This document shows, one piece after another, positions 1 through 13,300 of a stretch of DNA of 64,000 bases. Within the stretch, counting starts at the first letter, position 1. Each line of letters begins with the position of its first letter. The notes beneath the pieces were generated by a model that worked only from the letters and a program-made list of their open reading frames with translations, was not told the origin of the DNA and ran no database searches. Source of the stretch: Anisus vortex (lineage: Eukaryota; Mollusca; Gastropoda; Planorbidae); the NCBI GenBank assembly GCA_949126835.1, contig OX421500.1, forward strand, positions 24,043,731 to 24,107,730, given 5' to 3'. The translations under genes were made by a program, and so were the position numbers.

Positions 1-1310
1 GAGTTAAAGTTTGGTAGATTGAACAATCCTCTAAATACGATATGATTTAAACTAGTTTCACACGTTATATAGTCAGTTAAAGTAAAGCAGATTGACCAAT
101 CCTCTAAATACACTATGATTTAAACTAGTTTCATACGTCATATAGAGAGTTAAAGTTTAGTATATTGACAAATCCTCTAAATACACTATGATTTAAACTA
201 GTTTCATACGTCATATAGTGAATTAAAGCTTATTAGATTGACCAATCCTCTATATACACTATGATTTAAACTAGTTTCATACGTTATATAGTCAGTTAAA
301 GTTTAGTAGATTGACCAATCCTCTAAATACACTATGATTTAAACTAGTTTCATACGTCATATGGTGAGTTAAAGTTTATTAGATTGACCATTCCTCTAAA
401 TACACTAGATTTAAACTAGTTTCATACGTCATATATTGAGGTATACTTTAGTAGATTGACCAATCCTCTAAATACACTGTGATTTAAACTAGTTTCATAC
501 GTCATATAGTGAAATAAAGTTTAGTAGATTAACCAATCCTCTAAATACACTATGATTTAAACTAGTTTCATACCTCATATATTGAATTTAAGCTTAGTAG
601 ATTGACCAATCCTCTATATACACTATGATTTAAACAAGTTTCATACGTCATATAGTGAGTTAAAGTAAAGCAGATTGACCAATCCTCTAAATACACTATG
701 ATTTAAACTAATTTCATACGTCATATAGAGAGTTAAAGTTTAGTATATTGACAAATCCTCTAAATACACTATGATTTAAACTAGTTTCATACGTCATATA
801 GTGAATTAAAGCTTAGTAGATTGACCAATCCTCTATATACACTATGATTTAAACTAGTTTCATACGTTATATAGTCAGTTAAAGTTTAGTAGATTGACCA
901 ATCCTCTAAATACACTATGATTTAAACTAGTTTCATACGTCAAATAGTGAGTTAAAGTTTAGTAGATTGACCAAGCCTCTAAATACACTATGGTTTAAAC
1001 TAGTTTCATACGTCATATAGTGAGTTAAAGTTTATTAGATTGACCAATCCTCTAAATACACTATAATTTAAACTAGTTTCATACGTTATTTAGTGAATTA
1101 AAGCTTAGTAGATTGACCAATCCTCTATATACACTATGATTTAAACTAGTTTTATACGTCATATAGTGAGTTAAAGTTAAGCAGATTGACCAATCCTCTA
1201 AATACACTATGATTTAAACTAGTTTCATACGTCATATAGTGAGTTAAAGTTTAGTAGATTGACCAATCATTTAAATACACTATAGTTTAAACTAGTTACA
1301 TACGTCATAT

Positions 1311-2847
1311 AGTGAGTTAGTTAAAGTTTAGTACATTGACCAATCCTCTAAATACACTATGATTTAAACTAGTTTCATACGTCATTTAGTGAATTAAAGC
1401 TTAGTAGATTGACCAATCCTCTATATACACTATGATTTAAACTAGTTTCATACGTCATATAGTGAGTTAAAGTTTTTTTAGATTGACCATTCCTCTAAAT
1501 ACACTATGATTTAAACTAGTTTCATACGTCATATAGTGAGTTAAAGTTTAGTAGATTGACCAATCCTCTAAATACACTATGATTTAAACTAGTTTCATAC
1601 GTCATATAGTGAGTTAAATTTAAGCAAATTGACCATCCCTCTAAATTAACTATCTTTTAAACTAGTTTCATACGTCATATAGTGAGATAAAGTTTAGTAG
1701 ATTGACCAATCCTCTAAATACACTATGGTTTAAACTAGTTTCATACGTCATATAGTAAGTTAAAGTTTAGTAGATTGACCAATCCTCTAAATACACTATG
1801 ATTTAAACTAATTTCATACGTCATATACTGAGTTAAAGTTTAGTAGATTGACCAATCCTCTAAATACACTATGATTTAAACTAGTTTCATACGTCATATA
1901 TTGAGTTAAAGTTTAGTAGATTTACCAATCCTTTAAATACACTATGATTTAAACTAGTTTCATACGTCATATAGTGAGTTAAAGTTTAGTAGATTGACCA
2001 ATCCTCTAAATACACTGTGATTTAAACTAGTTTCATACGTCATATAGTGAAATAAAGTTTAGTAGATTGACCAATCCTCTAAATACACTATGATTTAAAC
2101 TAGTTTCATACCTTATATATTGAATTAAAGCTTAGTAGATTGACCAATCCTCTATATACACTATGATTTAAACAAGTTTCATACGTCATATAGTGAGTTA
2201 AAGTAAAGCAGATTGACCAATCCTCTAAATACACTATGATTTAAACTAGTTTCATACGTCATATAGAGAGTTAAAGTTTAGTATATTGACAAATCCTCTA
2301 AATACACTATGATTTAAACTAGTTTCATACGTCATATAGTGAATTAAAGCTTAGTAGATTGACCAATCCTCTATATACACTATGATTTAAACTAGATCAT
2401 ACGTTATATAGTCAGTTAAAGTTTAGTAGATTGACCAATCCTCTAAATACACTATGATTTAAACTAGTTTCATACGTCAAATAGTGAGTTAAAGTTTAGT
2501 AGATTGACCAAGCCTCTAAATACACTATGGTTTAAACTAGTTTCATACGTCATATAGTGAGTTAAAGTTTATTAGATTGACCAATCCTCTAAATACACTA
2601 TAATTTAAACTAGTTTCATACGTCATTTAGTGAATTAAAGCTTAGTAGATTAACCAATCCTCTATATACACTATGATTTAAACTAGTTTTATACGTCATA
2701 TAGTGAGTTAAAGTTAAGCAGATTGACCAATCCTCTAAATACACTATGATTTAAACAAGTTTCATACGTCATATAGTGAGTTAAAGTTTAGTATATTGAC
2801 CAATCATTTAAATACACTATAGTTTAAACTAGTTACATACGTCATAT
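1311..2847 (+). repeat. Shortened HOR-A copy (about 21 monomers)
   Basis: This interval lies between two occurrences of the marker AGTGAGTTAG, where a 4-bp insertion makes a 77-bp monomer. The spacing is 1,537 bp instead of about 3,070 bp. A second marker (CATACC followed by TATATTGAATT, near 572 and 2,110) gives the same interval. Half of the 42-monomer unit is therefore missing, consistent with unequal exchange at the monomer register. Confidence 0.8.
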
Positions 2848-5800
2848 AGTGAGTTAGTTAAAGTTTAGTACATTGACCAATCCTCTAAATACACTATGAT
2901 TTAAACTAGTTTCATACGTCATTTACTGAATTAAAGCTTAGTAGATTGACCAATCCTCTATATACACTATGATTTAAACTAGTTTCATACGTCATATAGT
3001 GAGTTAAAGTTTTTTTAGATTGACCATTCCTCTAAATACACTATGATTTAAACTAGTTTCATACGTCATATAGTGAGTTAAACTTTAGTAGATTGACCAA
3101 TCCTCGAAATACACTATGATTTAAACTAGTTTCATACGTCATATAGTGAGATAAAGTTTAGTAGATTGACCAATCCTCTAAATACACTATGGTTTAAACT
3201 AGTTTCATACGTCATATAGTGAGTTAAAGTTTAGTAGATTGACCAATCATCTAAATACACTATGATTTAAACTAGTTTCATACGTCATATAGTAAGTTAA
3301 AGTTTACTAGAGTGACCAATCCTCTAAATACACTTTGATTTAAACTATTTTTATGCGTCATATAGTGTGTTAAAGTTTAGTAGATTGACCAATCTTCTAA
3401 ATACACTATGATTTAAACTAGTTTCATAAGTCATATAGTGAGTTAAAGTTTATTAGATTGGCCAATCCTCTAAATTATACACTATGATTTAAACTAGTTT
3501 CATACGTCATATAGTGAGTTAAAGTTTAGTAGATTTACCAATCCTCTAAATACACTATGATTTAAACTAGTTTCATACGTCATATAGTGAGTTAAAGTTT
3601 AGTAGATTGACCAATCCTCTAAATACACTATGATTTAAACTAGTTTCATACGTCATATAGTGATTTAAAGTTGAGTAAATTGACAAATCCTCTAAATACA
3701 CTATGATTTAAACTAGTTTCATACGTCATATAGTGTGTTAAAGCTTAGTAGATTGACCAATCCTCTATATACACTGTGATTAAAACTAGTTTCATGCGTC
3801 ATATAGTGAGTAAAAGTTTAGTATATTGGCCAATCCTCTAAATACACTATTATTTAAACTAGTTTCATACGTCATATAGTGAGTTAAAGTTTAGTAGATT
3901 GACCAATCCTCTAAATACACTATGATTTAAACTAGTTTCACACGTCATATAGTGAGTTAAACTTTAGTAGGTTGACCAATCCTCGAAATACACTATGATT
4001 TAAACTAGTTTCATACGTCATATAGTGAGATAAAGTTTAGCAGATTGGCCAATCCTTTAAATACACTATGATTTAAACTAGTTTCATACGTCATTTAGTG
4101 AGTTAAAGCTTAGTAGATTGACCAATCCTCTATATACACTATGATTTAAACTAGTTTCATACGTCATATGGTGAGTTAAAGTTTATTAGATTGACCATTC
4201 CTCTAAATACACTAGATTTAAACTAGTTTCATACGTCATATAGTGAGGTATACTTTAGTAGATTGACCAATCCTCGAAATACACTATGATTTAAACTAGT
4301 TTCGAAAGTCATATAGTGAGTTTAAGTTAAGTAGATTGGCCAATCCTCTAAATACACTATGATTTAAACTAGTTTCATACGTCATATAGTGAGATAAAGT
4401 TTAGTAGATTGGCCAATCCTCTAAATACACTATGATTTAAACTCGTTTCATACGTCATATAGTGAGTTAAAGTTTAGTAGATTGAACAATCCTCTAAATA
4501 CGATATGATTTAAACTAGTTTCACACGTCATATAGTGAGTTAAAGTTTAGTAGATTGACCAATCCTCTAAATACACTATGGTTTAAACTAGTTTCATACG
4601 TCATATAGTGAGATAAAGTTTAGTAGATTGGCCAATCCTCTAAATACACTATGATTTAAACTAGTTTCATACGTCATATAGTGAGTTAAAGTTTAGTAGA
4701 TTGACCAATCCTCTAAATACACTATGATTTAAACTAGTTTCATACGTCATATAGTGTGTTAAAGTTTAGTAGATTGACCAATCCTCTAAATACACTATGA
4801 TTTAAACTAGTTTCATACGTCATAAAGTGAATTTAAGCTTACCAGATTGATCAATCCTCTATATACACTATGATTTAAACTAGTTTTTTACGTCATATAG
4901 TGAGTTAAAGTTAAGCAAATTGACCATCACTCTAAATTAATTATGATTTAAACTAGTTTCATACGTCATATAGTGAGTTAAACTTTAGTAGATTGACCAA
5001 TCCTCTATATACACTATGATTTAAACTAGTTTTGTACGTCATATAGTGAGTTAAAGTTAAGCAAATTGACCATCCCTCTAAATTAACTATGATTGAAACT
5101 AGTTTCATACGTCATATAGTGAGTTAAACTTTAGTAGATTGGCCAATCCTCGAAATACACTATGATTTAAACTAGTTTCGTACGTCATATTAGGAGTTAA
5201 AGTTTAGTGGATTGGCCATCCCTCTAAATTAACTATGATTTAAACTAGTTTCATACGTCATATAGTGAGTTAAAGTTTAGTAGATTGACCAATCCTCTAA
5301 ATACACTATGATTTAAACTAGTTTCATACGTCATATAGTGAGTTAAAGTTTAGTAGATTGACCAATCCTCTAAATACACTATGGTTTAAACTAGTTTCAT
5401 AAGTCATATAGTGAGTTAAAGTTTAGTAGATTGACCAATCCTCTAAATACACTATGATTTAAACTAGTTTCATACGTAATTTAGTGAATTAAAGCTTAGT
5501 AGATTGACCAATACTCTATATACACTATGATTTAAACTAGTTTTATACGTCATATAGTGAGTTAAAGTTTATTAGATTGACCATTCCTCTAAATACACTA
5601 TGATTTAAACTACTTTCATACGTCATATAGTGAGTTAAAGTTTATTAGATTGACCATTACTCTAAATACACTTTGATTTAAACTAGTTTCATACGTCATA
5701 TAGTGAGTTAAACTTTAGTAGATTGACCAATCCTCGAAATACACTATGATTTAAACTAGTTTCGTACGTCAGATAATGAGTTAAAGTTTAGTAGATTGGC

Positions 5801-7161
5801 CAATCCTCTAAATACACTATGATTTAAACTAGTTTCATTCGTCATATAGTGAGTTAAAGTTTAGTAGATTGACCAATCCTCTAAATACACTATGATTTAA
5901 ACTAGTTTCATACGTCATATAGTGAGTTAAATTTAAGCAAATTGACCATCCCTCTAAATTAACTATCTTTTAAACTAGTTTCATACGTCATATAGAGGGT
6001 TAAAGTTTAGTATATTGACCAATCCTCTAAATACACTATGATTTAAACTAGTTTCATACGTCATATAGTAAGTTAAAGTTTAGTAGATTGACCAATCCTC
6101 TAAATACACTATGATTTAAACTAATTTCATACGTCATATAGTGAGTTAAAGTTTAGTAGATTGACCAATACTCTAAATACACTATGATTTAAACTAGTTT
6201 CATACGTCATATATTGAGTTAAAGTTTAGTAGATTTACCAATCCTTTAAATACACTATGATTTAAACTAGTTTCATACGTCATATAGTGAGTTAAAGTTT
6301 AGTAGATTGACCAATCCTCTAAATACACTGTGATTTAAACTAGTTTCATACGTCATATAGTGAAATAAAGTTTAGTAGATTGACCAATCCTCTAAATACA
6401 CTATGATTTAAACTAGTTTCATACCTCATATATTGAATTTAAGCTTAGTAGATTGACCAATCCTCTATATACACTATGATTTAAACAAGTTTCATACGTC
6501 ATATAGTGAGTTAAAGTAAAGCAGATTGACCAATCCTCTAAATACACTATGATTTAAACTAGTTTCATACGTCATATAGAGAGTTAAAGTTTAGTATATT
6601 GACAAATCCTCTAAATACACTATGATTTAAACTAGTTTCATACGTCATATAGTGAATTAAAGCTTAATAGATTGACCAATCCTCTATATACACTATGATT
6701 TAAACTAGTTTTATACGTTATATAGTCAGTTAAAGTTTAGTAGATTGACCAATCCTCTAAATACACTATGATTTAAACTAGTTTCATACGTCAAATAGTG
6801 AGTTAAAGTTTAGTAGATTGACCAAGCCTCTAAATACACTATGGTTTAAACTAGTTTCATACGTCATATAGTGAGTTAAAGTTTATTAGATTGACCAATC
6901 CTCTAAATACACTATAATTTAAACTAGTTTCATACGTCATTTAGTGAATTAAAGCTTAGTAGATTGACCAATCCTCTATATACACTATGATTTAAACTAG
7001 TTTTATACGTCATATAGTGAGTTAAAGTTAAGCAGATTGACCAATACTCTAAATACACTATGATTTAAACTAGTTTCATACGTCATATAGTGAGTTAAAG
7101 TTTAGTAGATTGACCAATCATTTAAATACACTATAGTTTAAACTAGTTACATACGTCATAT
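2848..7161 (+). repeat. Lengthened HOR-A copy carrying an inserted B-type block
   Basis: Marker-to-marker distance is 4,314 bp, which is 1,244 bp (17 monomers) more than a standard HOR-A unit. The excess matches a block of variants (3,661-4,901) characteristic of the array on the far side of the island. Before and after the block the order of variants follows HOR-A. Confidence 0.75.
3661..4901 (+). repeat. 17-monomer block of HOR-B type inside the HOR-A array
   Basis: The block starts with the TTGAGTAAATTGACAAATCC monomer. It continues through monomers carrying ACTGTGATTAAAAC, GAGTAAAAG with ATATTGGCC, and CTATTATTTAAAC, and ends with the ACCAGATTGATCAATCC monomer. This order is seen repeatedly in the right array (for example from 35,130 and from 48,920) but not in the standard 3.07-kb HOR-A units. 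Length is about 1,241 bp, exactly 17 x 73. It is best read as a transfer or ancestral remnant that links the two arrays. Confidence 0.7.
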
Positions 7162-10100
7162 AGTGAGTTAGTTAAAGTTTAGTACATTGACCAATCCTCT
7201 AAATACACTATGATTTAAACTAGTTTCATACGTCATTTAGTGAATTAAAGCTTAGTAGATTGACCAATCCTCTATATACACTATGATTTAAACTAGTTTC
7301 ATACGTCATATAGTGAGTTAAAGTTTTTTTAGATTGACCATTCCTCTAAATACACTATGATTTAAACTAGTTTCATACGTCATATAGTGAGTTAAACTTA
7401 GTAGATTGACCAATCCTCGAAATACACTATGATTTAAACTAGTTTCATACGTCATATAGTGAGATAAAGTTTAGTAGATTGACCAATCCTCTAAATACAC
7501 TATGGTTTAAACTAGTTTCATACGTCATATAGTGAGTTAAAGTTTAGTAGATTGACCAATCATCTAAATACACTATGATTTAAACTAGTTTCATACGTCA
7601 TATAGTAAGTTAAAGTTTAGTAGAGTGACCAATCCTCTAAATACACTTTATTTAAACTATTTTTATGCGTCATATAGTGTGTTAAAGTTTAGTAGATTGA
7701 CCAATCCCCTAAATACACTATGATTTTAATTAGTTTCATACGTCATATAGTGAATTTAAGCTTAGTAGATTGACCAATCCTCTATATAGACTATGATTTA
7801 AACTACTTTCAAACGTCATATAGTGAGTTAAAGTTAAGCAAATTGACCATCCTTCTAAATTAACTATCTTTTAAACTAGTTTCATACGTCATATAGAGAG
7901 TTAAAGATCAGTATATTGACCAATCCTCTAAATACACTATGATTTAAACTAGTTTCATATGTCATTTAGTAAGTTAAAGTTTAGTAGATTGACCAATCCT
8001 CTAAATACACTATGATTTAAACTAATTTCATACGACATATAGTAAGTTAAAGTTTAGTAGATTGACCAATCCTCTAAATACACTATGGTTTAAACTAGTT
8101 TCATACGTCATATAGTGAGTTAAAGTTTTTTAGATTGACCAATCCTCTAAATACACTATGATTTAAACTAGTTTCATACGTCATATAGTGAGTTAAAGTT
8201 AAGTAGATTGACCAATCCTCTAAATACACTATGATTTAAACTAGTTTCATACGTCATATAGTGAGTTAAAGTTTAGTAGATTGACCAATCCTCTAAATAC
8301 ACTATGATTTAAACTAGTTTCATACGTCATATAGTGAGTTAAAGTTTAGTAGATTGACCAATCCTCTAAATACACAATGATTTAAACTAGTTTCATGCGT
8401 CATATAGTGAGTTAAAGTTTAGTAGACTGACCAATCCTCTAAATACACTATGATTTAAACTAGTTTCTTACGTCATATAGTGAGTTAAAGTTTAGTAGAT
8501 TGACCAATCTTCTAAATACACTATGATTTAAACTAATTTAATACGTCATATAGTGAGTTAAAGTTTAGTAGATTGACCAATCCTCTAAATACACTATGGT
8601 TTAAACTAGTTTCATACGTCATATAGTGAGTTAAAGTTTATTAGATTGACCATTCCTCTAAATACACTATGATTTAAACTACTTTCATACGTCATATAGT
8701 GAGTTAAAGTTTATTAGATTGACCATTTCTCTAAATACACTATGATTTAAACTAGTTTCATACGTCATATAGTGAGTTAAACTTTAGTAGATTGACCAAT
8801 CCTCGAAATACACTATGATTTAAACTAGTTTCGTACGTCAGATAATGAGTTAAAGTTTAGTAGATTGGCCAATCCTCTAAATACACTATGATTTAAACTA
8901 GTTTCATTCGTCATATAGTGAGTTAAAGTTTAGTAGATTGACCAATCCTCTAAATACACTATGATTTAAACTAGTTTCATACGTCATATAAAGAGTTAAA
9001 TTTAAGCAAATTGACCATCCCTCTAAATTAACTATCTTTTAAACTAGTTTCATACGTCATATAGAGGGTTAAAGTTTAGTATATTGACCAATCCTCTAAA
9101 TACACTATGATTTAAACTAGTTTCATACGTCATATAGTAAGTTAAAGTTTAGTAGATTGACCAATCCTCTAAATAAAATATGATTTAAACTAATTTCATA
9201 CGTCATATAGTGAGTTAAAGTTTAGTAGATTGACCAATCCTCTAAATACACTATGATTTAAACTAGTTTCATACGTCATATATTGAGTTAAAGTTTAGTA
9301 GATTTACCAATCCTTTAAATACACTATGATTTAAACTAGTTTCATACGTCATATAGTGAGTTAAAGTTTAGTAGATTGACCAATCCTCTAAATACACTGT
9401 GATTTAAACTAGTTTCATACGTCATATAGTGAAATAAAGTTTAGTAGATTGACCAATCCTCTAAATACACTATGATTTAAACTAGTTTCATACCTCATAT
9501 ATTAAATTTAAGCTTAGTAGATTGACCAATCCTCTATATACACTATGATTTAAACAAGTTTCACACGTCATATAGTGAGTTAAAGTAAAGCAGATTGACC
9601 AATCCTCTAAATACACTATGATTTAAACTAGTTTCATACGTCATATAGAGAGTTAAAGTTTAGTATATTGACAAATCCTCTAAATACACTATGATTTAAA
9701 CTAGTTTCATACGTCATATAGTGAATTAAAGCTTAATAGATTGACCAATCCTCTATATACACTATGATTTAAACTAGTTTCATACGTTATATAGTCAGTT
9801 AAAGTTTAGTAGATTGACCAATCCTCTAAATACACTATGATTTAAACTAGTTTCATACGTCAAATAGTGAGTTAAAGTTTAGTAGATTGACCAAGCCTCT
9901 AAATACACTATGGTTTAAACTAGTTTCATACGTCATATAGTGAGTTAAAGTTTATTAGATTGACCAATCCTCTAAATACACTATAATTTAAACTAGTTTC
10001 ATACGTCATTTAGTGAATTAAAGCTTAGTAGATTGACCAATCCTCTATATACACTATGATTTAAACTAGTTTTATACGTCATATAGTGAGTTAAAGTTAA

Positions 10101-10230
10101 GCAGATTGACCAATCCTCTAAATACACTATGATTTAAACTAGTTTCATACGTCATATAGTGAGTTAAAGTTTAGTAGATTGACCAATCATTTAAATACAC
10201 TATAGTTTAAACTAGTTACATACGTCATAT
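7162..10230 (+). repeat. HOR-A copy 1 (42 monomers, 3,069 bp)
   Basis: This unit runs from one AGTGAGTTAG marker to the next. Independent markers give the same period, for example TTAAATTTAAGCAAATTG at 5,926 then 8,995, and the ATTTTTATGCGTC monomer. Within a unit neighbouring monomers differ at many sites, yet equivalent monomers in adjacent units are nearly identical, which defines a true higher-order repeat. Confidence 0.9.
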
Positions 10231-13200
10231 AGTGAGTTAGTTAAAGTTTAGTACATTGACCAATCCTCTAAATACACTATGATGTAAACTAGTTTCATAC
10301 GTCATTTAGTGAATTAAAGCTTAGTAGATTGACCAATCCTCTATATACACTATGATTTAAACTAGTTTCATACGTCATATAGTGAGTTAAAGTTTTTTTA
10401 GATTGACCATTCCTCTAAATACACTATGATTTAAACTAGTTTCATACGTCATATAGTGAGTTAAACTTTAGTAGATTGAATAATCCTCGAAATACACTAT
10501 GATTTAAACTAGTTTCATACGTCATATAGTGAGATAAAGTTTAGTAGATTGACCAATCCTCTAAATACACTATGGTTTAAACTAGTTTCATACGTCATAT
10601 AGTGAGTTAAAGTTTAGTAGATTGACCAATCATCTAAATACACTATGATTTAAACTAGTTTCATACGTCATATAGTAAGTTAAAGTTTAGTAGAGTGACC
10701 AATCCTCTAAATACACTTTATTTAAACTATTTTTATGCGTCATATAGTGTGTTAAAGTTTAGTAGATTGACCAATCCCCTAAATACACTATGATTTTAAT
10801 TAGTTTCATACGTCATATAGTGAATTTAAGCTTAGTAGATTGACCAATCCTCTATATAGACTATGATTTAAACTACTTTCAAACGTCATATAGTGAGTTA
10901 AAGTTAAGCAAATTGACCATCCTTCTAAATTAACTATCTTTTAAACTAGTTTCATACGTCATATAGAGAGTTAAAGATCAGTATATTGACCAATCCTCTA
11001 AATACACTATGATTTAAACTAGTTTCATATGTCATTTAGTAAGTTAAAGTTTAGTAGATTGACCAATCCTCTAAATACACTATGATTTAAACTAATTTCA
11101 TACGACATATAGTAAGTTAAAGTTTAGTAGATTGACCAATCCTCTAAATACACTATGGTTTAAACTAGTTTCATACGTCATATAGTGAGTTAAAGTTTTT
11201 TAGATTGACCAATCCTCTAAATACACTATGATTTAAACTAGTTTCATACGTCATATAGTGAGTTAAAGTTAAGTAGATTGACCAATCCTCTAAATACACT
11301 ATGATTTAAACTAGTTTCATACGTCATATAGTGAGTTAAAGTTTAGTAGATTGACCAATCCTCTAAATACACTATGATTTAAACTAGTTTCATACGTCAT
11401 ATAGTGAGTTAAAGTTTAGTAGATTGACCAATCCTCTAAATACACAATGATTTAAACTAGTTTCATGCGTCATATAGTGAGTTAAAGTTTAGTAGACTGA
11501 CCAATCCTCTAAATACACTATGATTTAAACTAGTTTCTTACGTCATATGGTGAGTTAAAGTTTAGTAGATTGACCAATCTTCTAAATACACTATGATTTA
11601 AACTAATTTAATACGTCATATAGTGAGTTAAAGTTTAGTAGATTGACCAATCCTCTAAATACACTATGGTTTAAACTAGTTTCATACGTCATATAGTAAG
11701 TTAAAGTTTATTAGATTGACCATTCCTCTAAATACACTATGATTTAAACTACTTTCATACGTCATATAGTGAGTTAAAGTTTATTAGATTGACCATTTCT
11801 CTAAATACACTATGATTTAAACTAGTTTCATACGTCATATAGTGAGTTAAACTTTAGTAGATTGACCAATCCTCGAAATACACTATGATTTAAACTAGTT
11901 TCGTACGTCAGATAATGAGTTAAAGTTTAGTAGATTGGCCAATCCTCTAAATACACTATGATTTAAACTAGTTTCATTCGTCATATAGTGAGTTAAAGTT
12001 TAGTAGATTGACCAATCCTCTAAATACACTATGATTTAAACTAGTTTCATACGTCATATAAAGAGTTAAATTTAAGCAAATTGACCATCCCTCTAAATTA
12101 ACTATCTTTTAAACTAGTTTCATACGTCATATAGAGGGTTAAAGTTTAGTATATTGACCAATCCTCTAAATACACTATGATTTAAACTAGTTTCATACGT
12201 CATATAGTAAGTTAAAGTTTAGTAGATTGACCAATCCTCTAAATAAAATATGATTTAAACTAATTTCATACGTCATATAGTGAGTTAAAGTTTAGTAGAT
12301 TGACCAATCCTCTAAATACACTATGATTTAAACTAGTTTCATACGTCATATATTGAGTTAAAGTTTAGTAGATTTACCAATCCTTTAAATACACTATGAT
12401 TTAAACTAGTTTCATACGTCATATAGTGAGTTAAAGTTTAGTAGATTGACCAATCCTCTAAATACACTGTGATTTAAACTAGTTTCATACGTCATATAGT
12501 GAAATAAAGTTTAGTAGATTGACCAATCCTCTAAATACACTATGATTTAAACTAGTTTCATACCTCATATATTGAATTTAAGCTTAGTAGATTGACCAAT
12601 CCTCTATATACACTATGATTTAAACAAGTTTCACACGTCATATAGTGAGTTAAAGTAAAGCAGATTGACCAATCCTCTAAATACACTATGATTTAAACTA
12701 GTTTCATACGTCATATAGAGAGTTAAAGTTTAGTATATTGACAAATCCTCTAAATACACTATGATTTAAACTAGTTTCATACGTCATATAGTGAATTAAA
12801 GCTTAATAGATTGACCAATCCTCTATATACACTATGATTTAAACTAGTTTCATACGTTATATAGTCAGTTAAAGTTTAGTAGATTGACCAATCCTCTAAA
12901 TACACTATGATTTAAACTAGTTTCATACGTCAAATAGTGAGTTAAAGTTTAGTAGATTGACCAAGCCTCTAAATACACTATGGTTTAAACTAGTTTCATA
13001 CGTCATATAGTGAGTTAAAGTTTATTAGATTGACCAATCCTCTAAATACACTATAATTTAAACTAGTTTCATACGTCATTTAGTGAATTAAAGCTTAGTA
13101 GATTGACCAATCCTCTATATACACTATGATTTAAACTAGTTTTATACGTCATATAGTGAGTTAAAGTTAAGCAGATTGACCAATCCTCTAAATACACTAT

Positions 13201-13300
13201 GATTTAAACTAGTTTCATACGTCATATAGTGAGTTAAAGTTTAGTAGATTGACCAATCATTTAAATACACTATAGTTTAAACTAGTTACATACGTCATAT
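10231..13300 (+). repeat. HOR-A copy 2 (42 monomers, 3,070 bp)
   Basis: Same order of monomer variants as the preceding unit, 3,070 bp long. It shares private variants with copy 1, such as GATGTAAACTAG just after the marker (10,282 and 13,352), CCAATCCCCTAAATAC and TTGAATAATCCTCG, so these two units are especially close relatives. Confidence 0.9.
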
